From Ruminococcus sp. (GTDB taxonomy: Bacteria; Bacillota; Clostridia; Oscillospirales; Ruminococcaceae), in NCBI GenBank assembly GCA_021199375.1, contig JAJQIB010000032.1, positions 1-64,000 on the forward strand: a DNA stretch of 64,000 bases, written 5' to 3'. The position numbers and the translations under genes are program-made. Below are positions 8,700 through 18,030 of this stretch, piece after piece; position 1 is the first letter of the stretch, and every line of letters starts with the position of its first letter. Under the pieces are notes generated by a model. The model ran no database searches, had not been told where the DNA came from, and was given only the letters and a program-made list of their open reading frames with translations.

Positions 8700-9919
8700 T
8701 GAAAAAAATAATTCTTATATTATTAAGTGTTGTACTTGTTTTAAGTAGCTGTTCTCAGGCAAGCAAAGAAGCAGTTGACAGCGAAAATTCGGGTGACACA
8801 GTCGAAACAACTAATAATCTTACAACCCAAACTGAGATTTCTACAGAAGAAGAGGAGATCTCGTTTACTGGATTAGATGATGACGATCTTGCCAAGTATA
8901 TAGAAGAAACTGTATATAATAGTGCTATTGAAGCGCTTGACAGTGATGAATACTTTGTTGAAAGTGTATCAACAGTCTATATATCTCAGGAATATATTGA
9001 TGAGAAAGAATACAACTCGAAAGAAAATATATTTTTTGGCTACACGTTATCACAACTAGATGAAATATTTAATGGCGAAAAATATGTATTTACTCTCGAT
9101 GAAAACAATCAGACAACTGTAAAAGAATTTGAAGCCTATGATGATACCTATGATAAAGTGATTAAAAATGTAGCGATAGGTACAGGCGTCATTTTGATTT
9201 GCGTCACGGTTTCTGCGGTTACATCTACTGCCGCTCCCGCTGTAAGCATGATTTTTGCTGTTGGTGCAAAAAGTGGTACCATAGCAGGGTTATCTTCCGG
9301 TGCCATAGGAGGACTAGTCGCTGGTGTGACTACAGGTATAGAAACTAGAGATTTTGATGAGGCTATAAAAGCTGCAGCACTTGAAGGCAGTGAAAGCTTT
9401 AAATGGGGAGCAATAATAGGCTCGGCTACAGGTGCAGCTTCAGAAACGATAGCTTTAAAAAATGCAACGTTAAACGGATTAACCATGAATGAAGCGGCAT
9501 CGATTCAAAAAGAAACCAAATGGTCGCTTGAGGCAATCACGAGCTTACATTCATGGGATGAATATGAAATATACAGATCTGCGAATGTATCTCAAATTAG
9601 TCTTGAAAGTGGAGAATCTATTCTACTAAGTAGCGACATTGATTGGGATTTAATAGACGAGAATGGTCTGACAAATCTTCAAAGAGCTGCTAAGGGAAAT
9701 GCACCATTAGATTCATCGGGTAATTCTATAGAGTTACATCATGTAGGGCAAAAAACAGACTCTCCACTTGTTACTCTTACAAAAGAACAGCATCGCTCAT
9801 CAGGAAATAACACGATTCTCCATTATGCTGAAGAAGGAAAGGATATAACCAGTAATGAATGGAATAAGCAAAGAAATGATATTTGGAAATCGATAGCAGA
9901 TTATCTTTCAGCTAATTAA
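8699..9919 (+). CDS. lipoprotein with hydrophobic Gly/Ala-rich central region and C-terminal LHH-type (HNH/ENDO VII superfamily) nuclease domain
   Basis: Lipobox VLSSCSQ; C-terminus GLTNLQRAAKGNAPLDSSGNSIELHHVGQKTDSPLVTLTKEQHRSSGNNTILHYAEEGKDITSNEWNKQRNDIWKSIADYL matches the LHH-family layout; start codon overlaps the upstream stop (TAATG). Confidence 0.78.
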   Translation: MKKIILILLSVVLVLSSCSQASKEAVDSENSGDTVETTNNLTTQTEISTEEEEISFTGLDDDDLAKYIEETVYNSAIEALDSDEYFVESVSTVYISQEYIDEKEYNSKENIFFGYTLSQLDEIFNGEKYVFTLDENNQTTVKEFEAYDDTYDKVIKNVAIGTGVILICVTVSAVTSTAAPAVSMIFAVGAKSGTIAGLSSGAIGGLVAGVTTGIETRDFDEAIKAAALEGSESFKWGAIIGSATGAASETIALKNATLNGLTMNEAASIQKETKWSLEAITSLHSWDEYEIYRSANVSQISLESGESILLSSDIDWDLIDENGLTNLQRAAKGNAPLDSSGNSIELHHVGQKTDSPLVTLTKEQHRSSGNNTILHYAEEGKDITSNEWNKQRNDIWKSIADYLSAN

Positions 9920-9927
9920 AACCGCTC

Positions 9928-9977
9928 TATAAACCAAAACCTGCAATCCCGTCAATGTGAATTGGTGGGATTGCAGG
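9928..9977. repeat. 50-bp direct repeat copy 2 (hairpin, terminator-like)
   Basis: Identical to 7183-7232; lies between convergent genes. Confidence 0.9.
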
Positions 9978-10011
9978 GTGTTTAGTCATTCTTTTTTAGC
10001 AGTGCTTTATT

Positions 10012-13000
10012 TTACTTTGAATGGTCATCATTCTTCTTCTTTGTCACAACTGCCATTGCTGCACTAATAAGTCCGGCAGCCAAAAGAGCTCCGTTTTTAG
10101 CACCTGTGCTAGGCGAATCGTCCTTAGCTGTAGTCGTTGTGGTGGTTATAGTGGTTGATGAAGATTCTGATGTGGTTGAAGAGCTATCTTCAGATGACGT
10201 CACTTCTTTGCTGGAATTTTCAGATGATCCGGTTTCCTCGCTAGAAGTGTCCGTTTCTGATGAGCTTTCTTCTTCTGACGAGCTTTCGCCTTCAGAAGAG
10301 CTTTCTTCATCCTCCGGAACTGCCTCGTCTATCATTTCAACATATGTAACCGAACCATCACTACTTACTGTGAATGTGATTGAATCGGCTATTAAATATC
10401 CATCAGGAGCGCTATCCTCTATAAGAGTGTAGCTTGCGCCTGCTGTAAGACCTGTAATTACATGAGCCTCACTTTCGGATATCCACTCATCAACAACGTT
10501 TTCTTCGCTGTCAACTAATCTTAAGCTTGCGCCCTCAAGCTCGTCACCACCTGTAACAGCTACCTTCGAAATTTCAACCTCAGGAATACGTGTGTTCGTG
10601 ATGTCAAACGAATTTGTATCGGAGTAGGTCGCTGTATACTTTTCGGGAACACTTTCTTCTACTGTGTAAACTATGTCTGTTCTCGAAACAACACCATTTG
10701 TGTCCTTTGTATATGTATACCTTGCAAGGTCTTTGTAACTGTAGCTCCATACTGTCGAGTCAGTGTCTGTCCATAACGGTTCAGCATTAACTACATTACC
10801 ATCTGCATACAGTATAAGTTCTACACTGTCGGGTCTGTATTCACTGCTGTCGCCTACCCAGGTTTTTGTTCCGCTTACTTCTACATATTCCTCAGTGTAC
10901 GTGTTCTCAATGTCGAATCCATAAACTACCGAGCTGTATCCCAAAGGCACATCCTCTTCTACAACAGAATAGGTGATGATGTTACCATACTCATCACGAG
11001 TCGGAATGTCGTTTATAACATAGCTCCATATATCGGAATCGGTATTGCTCCACTCAACTGTATAAGTAAAGTCGGCAGGCTTATCATTTGCATAGAGCAC
11101 AATCTCAATGCTGTCAGGACGTGTATTGTCCTTGCAATCTGAATCATTTATCCATGTCTTTGTGCCTTCAATGTAGGTTAGAGGCACTTCATAATTGTTT
11201 GTGATACTAAGCTTATTAGCAGAATATTCAGGAGTGTAACCCTCTGCTACGTTTTCTTCAACAATAGTATAAACTATCTCTTCGCCAGTAGAAGACGAAT
11301 ACTTAGGCAAATCGCTAATTGTATAGGTCCAATTGTCAGGGTCAGTTGTCTTATCCCAAATCACATCATAGCTATAGGCGTAGGGGACACCATCAGCATA
11401 AAGAGTAATCTCAATGTCATCGGGGCGGACGTTATCATTGTCGTTTGACCATGACTTTGTGCCAGCGATTGAAGTCTTTTCAAACATGTTTGTTACAGCA
11501 AACTGTCTTTCAATTACTACGCTACCTGAATATATATCAGTCAAATCTGTTGAGGATGCGTATCCATTTACTGTTAGCTCCTCAATGGTGTAAGTGAATG
11601 TGCTACCATACGTATCATACATAGGAAGACCTTCAACTAGCTTTGTCCAGCCTTCTGCCTCAGTGAGTGTGTAGGTTGCAGCTTCTTCCTTTACTACGTT
11701 TGACGACTCTCTATAAAGTGTTACATTTACATCATTTTGATACTCGTCCTCAAATCCAGTGTCATTTGCCCATGTCTTAGTGATGTTAACATTCATCGTA
11801 TCAAATGTATTTGTAATAGTATACGCAATATTCGTGATGTCACCATTAATATCTGCGGTTTCAACCTTTGTAGAATTTGTAGTGTAGCCCGCCACATTGG
11901 TTTCACTGATTGAATAGGTGTAATCATTTCCAGCATCATCATACGCACGCAGATTTCCAACTGTTAGTGTCCAGTTGTCAGCTGCTGTAATGTTGTATGT
12001 ATCAACTGCTTCCCTATTTACGGCTAATGATTCTCTGTAGAGAGTAACCTCTATTGAGTCGGGACGGTATTCGCCGGAGTAGTTGGTGTCACCGCTCCAT
12101 TCCTTAGTAAAGCTAATGCTTACAGATTTATAGTTCTCGTAGGTGATTGTCACGCTTGAAGAAAGTGGATCAAACATATCAATGCCGGCAGTCGAAATCG
12201 TCTCTCCATCGAACGTTATTGTTGAGGGAAGAGTTATTCCGCTGTTACCCTCAAGAACAAAATAATAATCCTCACCGGCTATGTAACCATCCGGAGCCTC
12301 AATCTCTACAAGCTTATATAGTCTATCAAGAGCTAGGTCTTCTATCTTAATGGTTCCATTTGTAGTAATTTCTATTGAATCACTTACCAGATAATCAGAA
12401 TCGCTGGCTGTATATGTCTTGCCGTTATTATCATAAACGGTGTATAGAGCAAACTTTGCGCCATCAAGAGCAGTTTGTGTGCCACCATTATTCCAATATT
12501 TGAATAATGTAATGTCGGCATTTGTCTGATATGACCAAACATATCTATAGCTGTTATTGTCTTGCGCCGTTGCTGATGAATAGCTGGATTCATAAACACC
12601 ATCCGAAATAACGGCAGTGTTTGTCATGTTTTCATACCAGTAGTATTCGCCATCGTAATATGCTCTCGAAATATCTACACTATAATAGATTATAATATAG
12701 GTTTGATCTGGTACAGTGAAGCTAATTACATTCGTTGAAGCATCATAGGATGTTGTAATACTAACATTATTGCCTGTAGATGCATTCACAGCTTTAACCG
12801 AGCTTTCATCAAGCGTAAAGCCTGATGGCAGCGTATCAGTTATTGTAATCGTGTCACCGCTTGTGTTGTAAATCTGAGCAAGCGGATTAACCTCAATTTC
12901 AAAGTCTGCCGTTGCACTTATCTTTGAAGTGTTTGAAATTGACCAATCGACACTTAGATCGGTTGAGTCCTTTGTTATTGGATTAGTAACGGTGGTTGTT

Positions 13001-16000
13001 ATGGTCTTTGTGGCAGATGAAGAATCTGTCAGTCCATTCTTTTCTGCAATTGCAGTATTACTAAATGTATACCTGCCTCCATTGTTCACCATTGTGGTGT
13101 AATAATCGTCATTTATCTGACTCTGAAAATAGAGGTACAAATAATTATACGAAATCTTAGAAGTGATAGTAACAGTAAATGTTATAGTACGAGTTGCACT
13201 GTCGTAATCCGTTACAACGGTAGCATAGTCGCTCAAACTCTTATATCCATTGCTTGCAAAGCTAGAGCTGCTTAAACTACTGGTGTATCCAATTACGCTT
13301 CCTGTAGTATAAGTCATATTCTCAGGCAGGGTGTCTGTGATAGTGATTACATCTCCTACAGCAAGCTTACTTGCAGAGCTGTATCTTAAGCCCCAGCCTA
13401 TATGATTGTCATCTGTATACTCGTATGTAGTATCGCCAAGTGTTACAGAATCATAGTTATACTTATTCAGTGAAAAATAGTTTGGATTACTCTCGTTTAG
13501 CATTACATAGTCATAGTCGGTGTATGTTTCAGAACCAATTGTATAGTCTAGAGTAACCTTGTTCCTATAAGTAACCGATGAAGATGATGCATTCGAGCTA
13601 AGATCCATCTGTAGAGCGTTATAGCTTATGACAAAATCGCAGCCTGTGGAAAAATAATCCACTAATATCATTTTGCCAAGGGAATATCCGGAAGGTAATG
13701 TAAGTGTCCAAGTATACCTTGAAACCTCTAGGCTTCCATATAAATAGGCTGATAAACTATATGAATTTGCAATAGAGTAGCTATAGCTGCTTCCGGATGG
13801 ATAAACCTGTGTTACCGAGAAATTTCTCAAAAACTCACGCAAGGTGTCATACTTCGAATCAGAGTATTCGCTGCTTTTATTCATAATACCCTGCAAATTG
13901 CTGCTTGTCACCGTGAAGGTTTCATCTGAATCAACAAACATCGCTGTTTTTGTATCCTCTAGGCTATCGGAAATAACAATCGAAGAAGTATTGGACGAAT
14001 AATAGCTATACTTGCTTTGACTGTCTATACCTGACAAATCAAGGGTGGCTGAATAAGGAATCTCAAGGTCATAGTCAGCCGTTACTTCTACATCAAGATC
14101 GTCATAATCAGCAGTATCATCATAATTTGTAATCTTTGCACGATAGGTCAAAACATAGGTTACACCCGTTTCACCATAAAGCTCAATATCAAATGATGTA
14201 TAGGTAGGCACATACGATTCAGTTGAATAGTATAGAACATACGAACCTACAGGATATGCATCTGACGAGTAGGGAGACGGATAAGTAATATAATCAGCTA
14301 CGTTTGTTATTCCTTTAGTAGTTCCATTGCTCGTAAGAGCTGCTGAATTTGCAACATAAGTTAGCCCATCTGGCAGGTCTACCGATAAATCAATGTTTGA
14401 AACAGGAACATTTGTCGGAGTAGTTACTGTTACAGTGTATTCCTTATAGTAATAATCATTAGTGGTATCATACGAAACGCCAGAAACCTCGCTTTGTGTA
14501 ACTGTAACATCCTCATAATTAAATGAAACTGAGTTAGAGCCGCTGCTCTGATTATATGGGTCAAAAGAGGATGACTTATCAATGCTAAACGGCTCGGTAT
14601 CGTATTCTACAATAGCAGTATCAGTATAGTCATTGCCATTTATTTCAATACCTATTATGTTTTGAACATAATCAATACTTATTCCCCAAACTCCATAGCT
14701 GTATAGTGGATAGGAAACAAAATAGGTCAACGAATAGGTTCCGTCAGTGTTTTTAGTGAAAAAGCAAGTGCCATAATCATCTAAATCATAGTCATAAAGA
14801 CTAACAGAGCTGCCATAATACAAGAATACAGTAGCATAATCCACAACAGATGTTGTGCTGTCATAAGGAGCCCAGCCTGAAATATCAGTAAGAGTTCCAG
14901 AAGTGGTATGATATTGAGTTGATTCTGTAAAGTAGCTAGCGTAAAGCAGTGCTTCAACCTCCTCATCGGTAAGGGAAAGCCCAAGCGTTCCAAAATCTAC
15001 TGTTATTGTCCAGCTAAAAGAATCATATGTATTACTCGTGGCTGCAGCTGTTCCTTCATAGCTGCCCGTCTTAGAAATCGAAGGAGCCTCTGGCTCTATC
15101 GTAACATCGTCAGAATCTGTGCCGGGATCTCCCTGCGGGTCAGTATATGTTATATCAACATTGTTAGTAACCGATGTGAGATCTGTAACCACAGCATCAT
15201 CTACCTTTGCTCTAAAGGTAACGGTGTATGTGCCGGTTTCAAACCTTGTACCATCCTCTAATTCAATGGTTATGGTATTGTTGTCTGTGTTGATGGATTT
15301 ACAGTTAAAGTCTGTTGCAACGGAATCCGCTATAAGAGTAAGACCGTTAGGCATAGCATCTGTAAGCGTTATATCTGTACATTTACCCGAAACCGTAACC
15401 TTAATCTTGTAATCCTGATAGTAGTAGCCTTCTGTACTGTCATAGCTAATATCTCCAACAGACGACTTATCAACCGTCGCTGTGCCCGTATCTGTGGGAG
15501 GTGTAGTAGTAGCGGTGGAAGTAGAAGTCTTTACCTCGCCATTTGAATCGGTGTAATTAATTGTAGCGGTGTTTTCGATTTTTTCGCCACTATCAAGTGC
15601 ATCATCGGTAAGCTTCGCTGTGTATGTGACAGTATAGCTAGCCGTACCATTTTTTGTCGTGCCATCGGGGACTGTAACGGTGATAACACCATTGTCATAG
15701 CTTGCGGCAGCGTCTGTATCAGCCGAAAGCGAGCCGTCAACATATGTAAGACCTGTAGGCAGCGGATCACTCACGCTAATACCCGTAGCCTTTCCGCTTA
15801 CAGATACTACAAGCTCGTAATCCTGAGTATAGGTTCCATCAGTCTGCTTCGTAACACTTCCGGAGGTCGATTTCTTGATTGTTGCCGTACCCGTGTCGCT
15901 CTTCGAATCAAATGTAACCTTGTAGGTCTTGTTTGCGATACCAAGAACCTGTTCTGAGTTATCATCAAGTGTATCGTTCGCATCAAGGCTTACAACACCC

Positions 16001-16479
16001 TCGATATATGCTCCGCCGCCAATGTTAGACTTATTTGCGGTTGCTGTCTCATCAAGAGTTATTGTAAATACATTATTTTCTAATTTGTATTCACCTATAG
16101 TTGTTCCATCATAGGAATCAACTACATCACCTGAGTCAGTGAGCGCAATTCCACTCGGTTCAAGATCTACTGAGTAGACAAGAACCTTATTTCCTTGACC
16201 GTCAACAACGTTGTTTACAATTGACCAATCAAATGAAATTGTTACTTTGTCCCCATCAGAAACTGTGACCTGAGACGAATCTCCGTCCTCACTAAGTAAA
16301 ACATCGTTTACATAAACGGCTAAATTAGCAAGGTCAAGTACCCCCCCCTGATCTGTTTCAGCTAGGGCAGACATTTGATTAAACATTCCTGTGTTTGTAA
16401 AAATCAACGATACAAACATAGCAATGCAGGTAAGCATCCAAATTATTCGCATTGAAATCGGATGTCTTACTTCTTTCAT
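10012..16479 (-). CDS. giant cell-wall-anchored surface adhesin with DUF11/isopeptide-type repeats, SpaA-like and multiple Cna-B domains
   Basis: Repeated KTW..D...RPDSIEV.LY units (Cna-B), GAKFALYTV and EGASLRLVDSE (SpaA-like), DUF11-like DPLPTGLTYVDGS..; C-terminal SPSTG, hydrophobic helix, KKK tail; N-terminal signal. Confidence 0.9.
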   Translation of the reverse strand: MKEVRHPISMRIIWMLTCIAMFVSLIFTNTGMFNQMSALAETDQGGVLDLANLAVYVNDVLLSEDGDSSQVTVSDGDKVTISFDWSIVNNVVDGQGNKVLVYSVDLEPSGIALTDSGDVVDSYDGTTIGEYKLENNVFTITLDETATANKSNIGGGAYIEGVVSLDANDTLDDNSEQVLGIANKTYKVTFDSKSDTGTATIKKSTSGSVTKQTDGTYTQDYELVVSVSGKATGISVSDPLPTGLTYVDGSLSADTDAAASYDNGVITVTVPDGTTKNGTASYTVTYTAKLTDDALDSGEKIENTATINYTDSNGEVKTSTSTATTTPPTDTGTATVDKSSVGDISYDSTEGYYYQDYKIKVTVSGKCTDITLTDAMPNGLTLIADSVATDFNCKSINTDNNTITIELEDGTRFETGTYTVTFRAKVDDAVVTDLTSVTNNVDITYTDPQGDPGTDSDDVTIEPEAPSISKTGSYEGTAAATSNTYDSFSWTITVDFGTLGLSLTDEEVEALLYASYFTESTQYHTTSGTLTDISGWAPYDSTTSVVDYATVFLYYGSSVSLYDYDLDDYGTCFFTKNTDGTYSLTYFVSYPLYSYGVWGISIDYVQNIIGIEINGNDYTDTAIVEYDTEPFSIDKSSSFDPYNQSSGSNSVSFNYEDVTVTQSEVSGVSYDTTNDYYYKEYTVTVTTPTNVPVSNIDLSVDLPDGLTYVANSAALTSNGTTKGITNVADYITYPSPYSSDAYPVGSYVLYYSTESYVPTYTSFDIELYGETGVTYVLTYRAKITNYDDTADYDDLDVEVTADYDLEIPYSATLDLSGIDSQSKYSYYSSNTSSIVISDSLEDTKTAMFVDSDETFTVTSSNLQGIMNKSSEYSDSKYDTLREFLRNFSVTQVYPSGSSYSYSIANSYSLSAYLYGSLEVSRYTWTLTLPSGYSLGKMILVDYFSTGCDFVISYNALQMDLSSNASSSSVTYRNKVTLDYTIGSETYTDYDYVMLNESNPNYFSLNKYNYDSVTLGDTTYEYTDDNHIGWGLRYSSASKLAVGDVITITDTLPENMTYTTGSVIGYTSSLSSSSFASNGYKSLSDYATVVTDYDSATRTITFTVTITSKISYNYLYLYFQSQINDDYYTTMVNNGGRYTFSNTAIAEKNGLTDSSSATKTITTTVTNPITKDSTDLSVDWSISNTSKISATADFEIEVNPLAQIYNTSGDTITITDTLPSGFTLDESSVKAVNASTGNNVSITTSYDASTNVISFTVPDQTYIIIYYSVDISRAYYDGEYYWYENMTNTAVISDGVYESSYSSATAQDNNSYRYVWSYQTNADITLFKYWNNGGTQTALDGAKFALYTVYDNNGKTYTASDSDYLVSDSIEITTNGTIKIEDLALDRLYKLVEIEAPDGYIAGEDYYFVLEGNSGITLPSTITFDGETISTAGIDMFDPLSSSVTITYENYKSVSISFTKEWSGDTNYSGEYRPDSIEVTLYRESLAVNREAVDTYNITAADNWTLTVGNLRAYDDAGNDYTYSISETNVAGYTTNSTKVETADINGDITNIAYTITNTFDTMNVNITKTWANDTGFEDEYQNDVNVTLYRESSNVVKEEAATYTLTEAEGWTKLVEGLPMYDTYGSTFTYTIEELTVNGYASSTDLTDIYSGSVVIERQFAVTNMFEKTSIAGTKSWSNDNDNVRPDDIEITLYADGVPYAYSYDVIWDKTTDPDNWTYTISDLPKYSSSTGEEIVYTIVEENVAEGYTPEYSANKLSITNNYEVPLTYIEGTKTWINDSDCKDNTRPDSIEIVLYANDKPADFTYTVEWSNTDSDIWSYVINDIPTRDEYGNIITYSVVEEDVPLGYSSVVYGFDIENTYTEEYVEVSGTKTWVGDSSEYRPDSVELILYADGNVVNAEPLWTDTDSTVWSYSYKDLARYTYTKDTNGVVSRTDIVYTVEESVPEKYTATYSDTNSFDITNTRIPEVEISKVAVTGGDELEGASLRLVDSEENVVDEWISESEAHVITGLTAGASYTLIEDSAPDGYLIADSITFTVSSDGSVTYVEMIDEAVPEDEESSSEGESSSEEESSSETDTSSEETGSSENSSKEVTSSEDSSSTTSESSSTTITTTTTTAKDDSPSTGAKNGALLAAGLISAAMAVVTKKKNDDHSK
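10102..10116 (-). other. sortase sorting motif SPSTG (LPXTG variant) within the adhesin
   Basis: TCGCCTAGCACAGGT encodes SPSTG, followed by AKNGALLAAGLISAAMAVVTKKKNDDHSK. Confidence 0.75.
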
Positions 16480-16645
16480 AGAATACCATCTCCTTATATT
16501 TTTTCAAAGATAAAATAGCGATGAAATACCATCAGTTGCCAAAATGTTAAGCACCCGAAACTATTTCATCTTAGATTCATCTCCTTTATAATTATATCAT
16601 CTAACCTTCACTTTGTCAACAAAAAATATATATAAAATCAAAAAA

Positions 16646-16682
16646 CATCCTGATATCTCATAAAATCTGAAATATCAGGATG
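16646..16682 (-). terminator. Rho-independent terminator
   Basis: CATCCTGATAT...ATATCAGGATG stem followed by TTTTTTGATTTTAT on the minus strand. Confidence 0.8.
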
Positions 16683-16713
16683 CACAATTATTAAGCTTTA
16701 AATTACAAAAATT

Positions 16714-17514
16714 TTATTCCTCAGTCTCCTCCTCAGTGTCTTCTTCAGTCTCCTCTTCAGTCTCTTCCTCTTCCTCTGCCTCGGGGAGTACAATGGTGCC
16801 TACCATAGATTCATATGTTTCAACCACCATATCGAAGGAGTCGTCGGTATCTAGTGAGTTTATAATTACAGAATAGGAATTATCACCGTCAGAGATGATG
16901 TAACGTGTGCGGAAGCCCTCTTCGGTGTCGTTTCCGTCATCGTCAGTTGTTTCGTAATACGCCGTAATGTCATAGTACTTTGTAGCATTACCGTCAATTG
17001 CGGTACCTTCGCCTGAATCGGTAAGCTCATACGAGGTGTAGTAGCCCTCTTCAATAAGCTCGTCAAAATAGCTTGTAACTATATCATCGGGATATGTTCC
17101 ATCCTCATCTGACTCAAATACATAGCTTGTGGGCAGAATGGTTATAACCTCATCATAGTTATAATCATCCTCTGAATCAATAAACATGGTTGGCGCACCA
17201 TACGAATCATCTACATACCAGCCATCGGGAATTTCGAAGTAGAGTCCGTCAACATCATACTCATCGTAAATGTATGTGACCTCTTCCTCCTCCTCGTCCT
17301 CATATGCGTATAGAATCATCTTTGTGCCATCCTCGGTGTAATAGTAGGGATAGCCATCATCATCAAGATAGATATCAACCGTGCTTTCGGTTTCCTCAGA
17401 GGCTTCTGATTCAGCAGATGTTGTTGCATCGTCAGTATCTGAACAGCCTGTGCATAATGAGCAGGCTGCAACGCTAAATGCCGCAGCAAGTGCAAGTGTT
17501 TTCTTAAAATCCAT
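16714..17514 (-). CDS. acidic lipoprotein of unknown function with Glu/Thr-rich tail
   Basis: Start trimmed to ATG 17514 (MDFKKTLALAAAFSVAACSLCTGCS) with GAAAGGA upstream; lipobox LCTGC; C-terminus EEEEETEEETEEDTEEETEE. Confidence 0.8.
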   Translation of the reverse strand: MDFKKTLALAAAFSVAACSLCTGCSDTDDATTSAESEASEETESTVDIYLDDDGYPYYYTEDGTKMILYAYEDEEEEEVTYIYDEYDVDGLYFEIPDGWYVDDSYGAPTMFIDSEDDYNYDEVITILPTSYVFESDEDGTYPDDIVTSYFDELIEEGYYTSYELTDSGEGTAIDGNATKYYDITAYYETTDDDGNDTEEGFRTRYIISDGDNSYSVIINSLDTDDSFDMVVETYESMVGTIVLPEAEEEEETEEETEEDTEEETEE

Positions 17515-17583
17515 AGGTTTACATCCTTTCATACCTTCGTGTCTTTGCGTACCACTATATTTTATCACAATACAAAGGGTTTG

Positions 17584-18030
17584 TCAAGTATCGCTGTCGC
17601 TCGAAGTCATTTTTTCATCATGCCGTTCACCTGACGCTGCGCTGGCTATTATCTGCGCAAGCACACCTACACAGGCAAATATTATTCCTGCCAAAAAATA
17701 GATATATACAAGCCTGCTTGTGGTGCCGTAAATATCCAGCACTCCCTTAACTATGCTTCCTACTGTAAGCGCCGCAATTGCCGAATGCCACAGATATCTT
17801 GTTCCAATTGACGGCATGGGACAGCGCTTTGAGAGTGCAAGAAGAATTGAGGGAAGTGCGCCGCCTATAAGCGGAAAACCAAAGGCATATATCATATAGT
17901 AGGAATAAACCTCATGAGAGAAAATCTCATAGATGAATCCAAACAATGCACAAAAGGCAGAAATAATTAGATAGACCCTGCATAGCCTCATGGCTAAGCC
18001 TCTGCGCTGATTAATATCCGATATAGACAA
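17584..18030 (-). CDS. hypothetical multi-TM membrane protein
   Basis: 148 aa, four apparent hydrophobic segments; same operon as the gene at 18011. Confidence 0.65.
   Translation of the reverse strand: MSISDINQRRGLAMRLCRVYLIISAFCALFGFIYEIFSHEVYSYYMIYAFGFPLIGGALPSILLALSKRCPMPSIGTRYLWHSAIAALTVGSIVKGVLDIYGTTSRLVYIYFLAGIIFACVGVLAQIIASAASGERHDEKMTSSDSDT

Noticed and set aside
9148-9486. 112-aa minus-strand ORF as a possible immunity gene of the LHH lipoprotein
   Set aside because: It is antisense to the Gly/Ala-rich middle region and looks like a shadow ORF (Ala/Pro/Val-rich).
10106-10432. 108-aa plus-strand ORF
   Set aside because: Antisense to the low-complexity Ser/Glu/Thr stalk of the adhesin.
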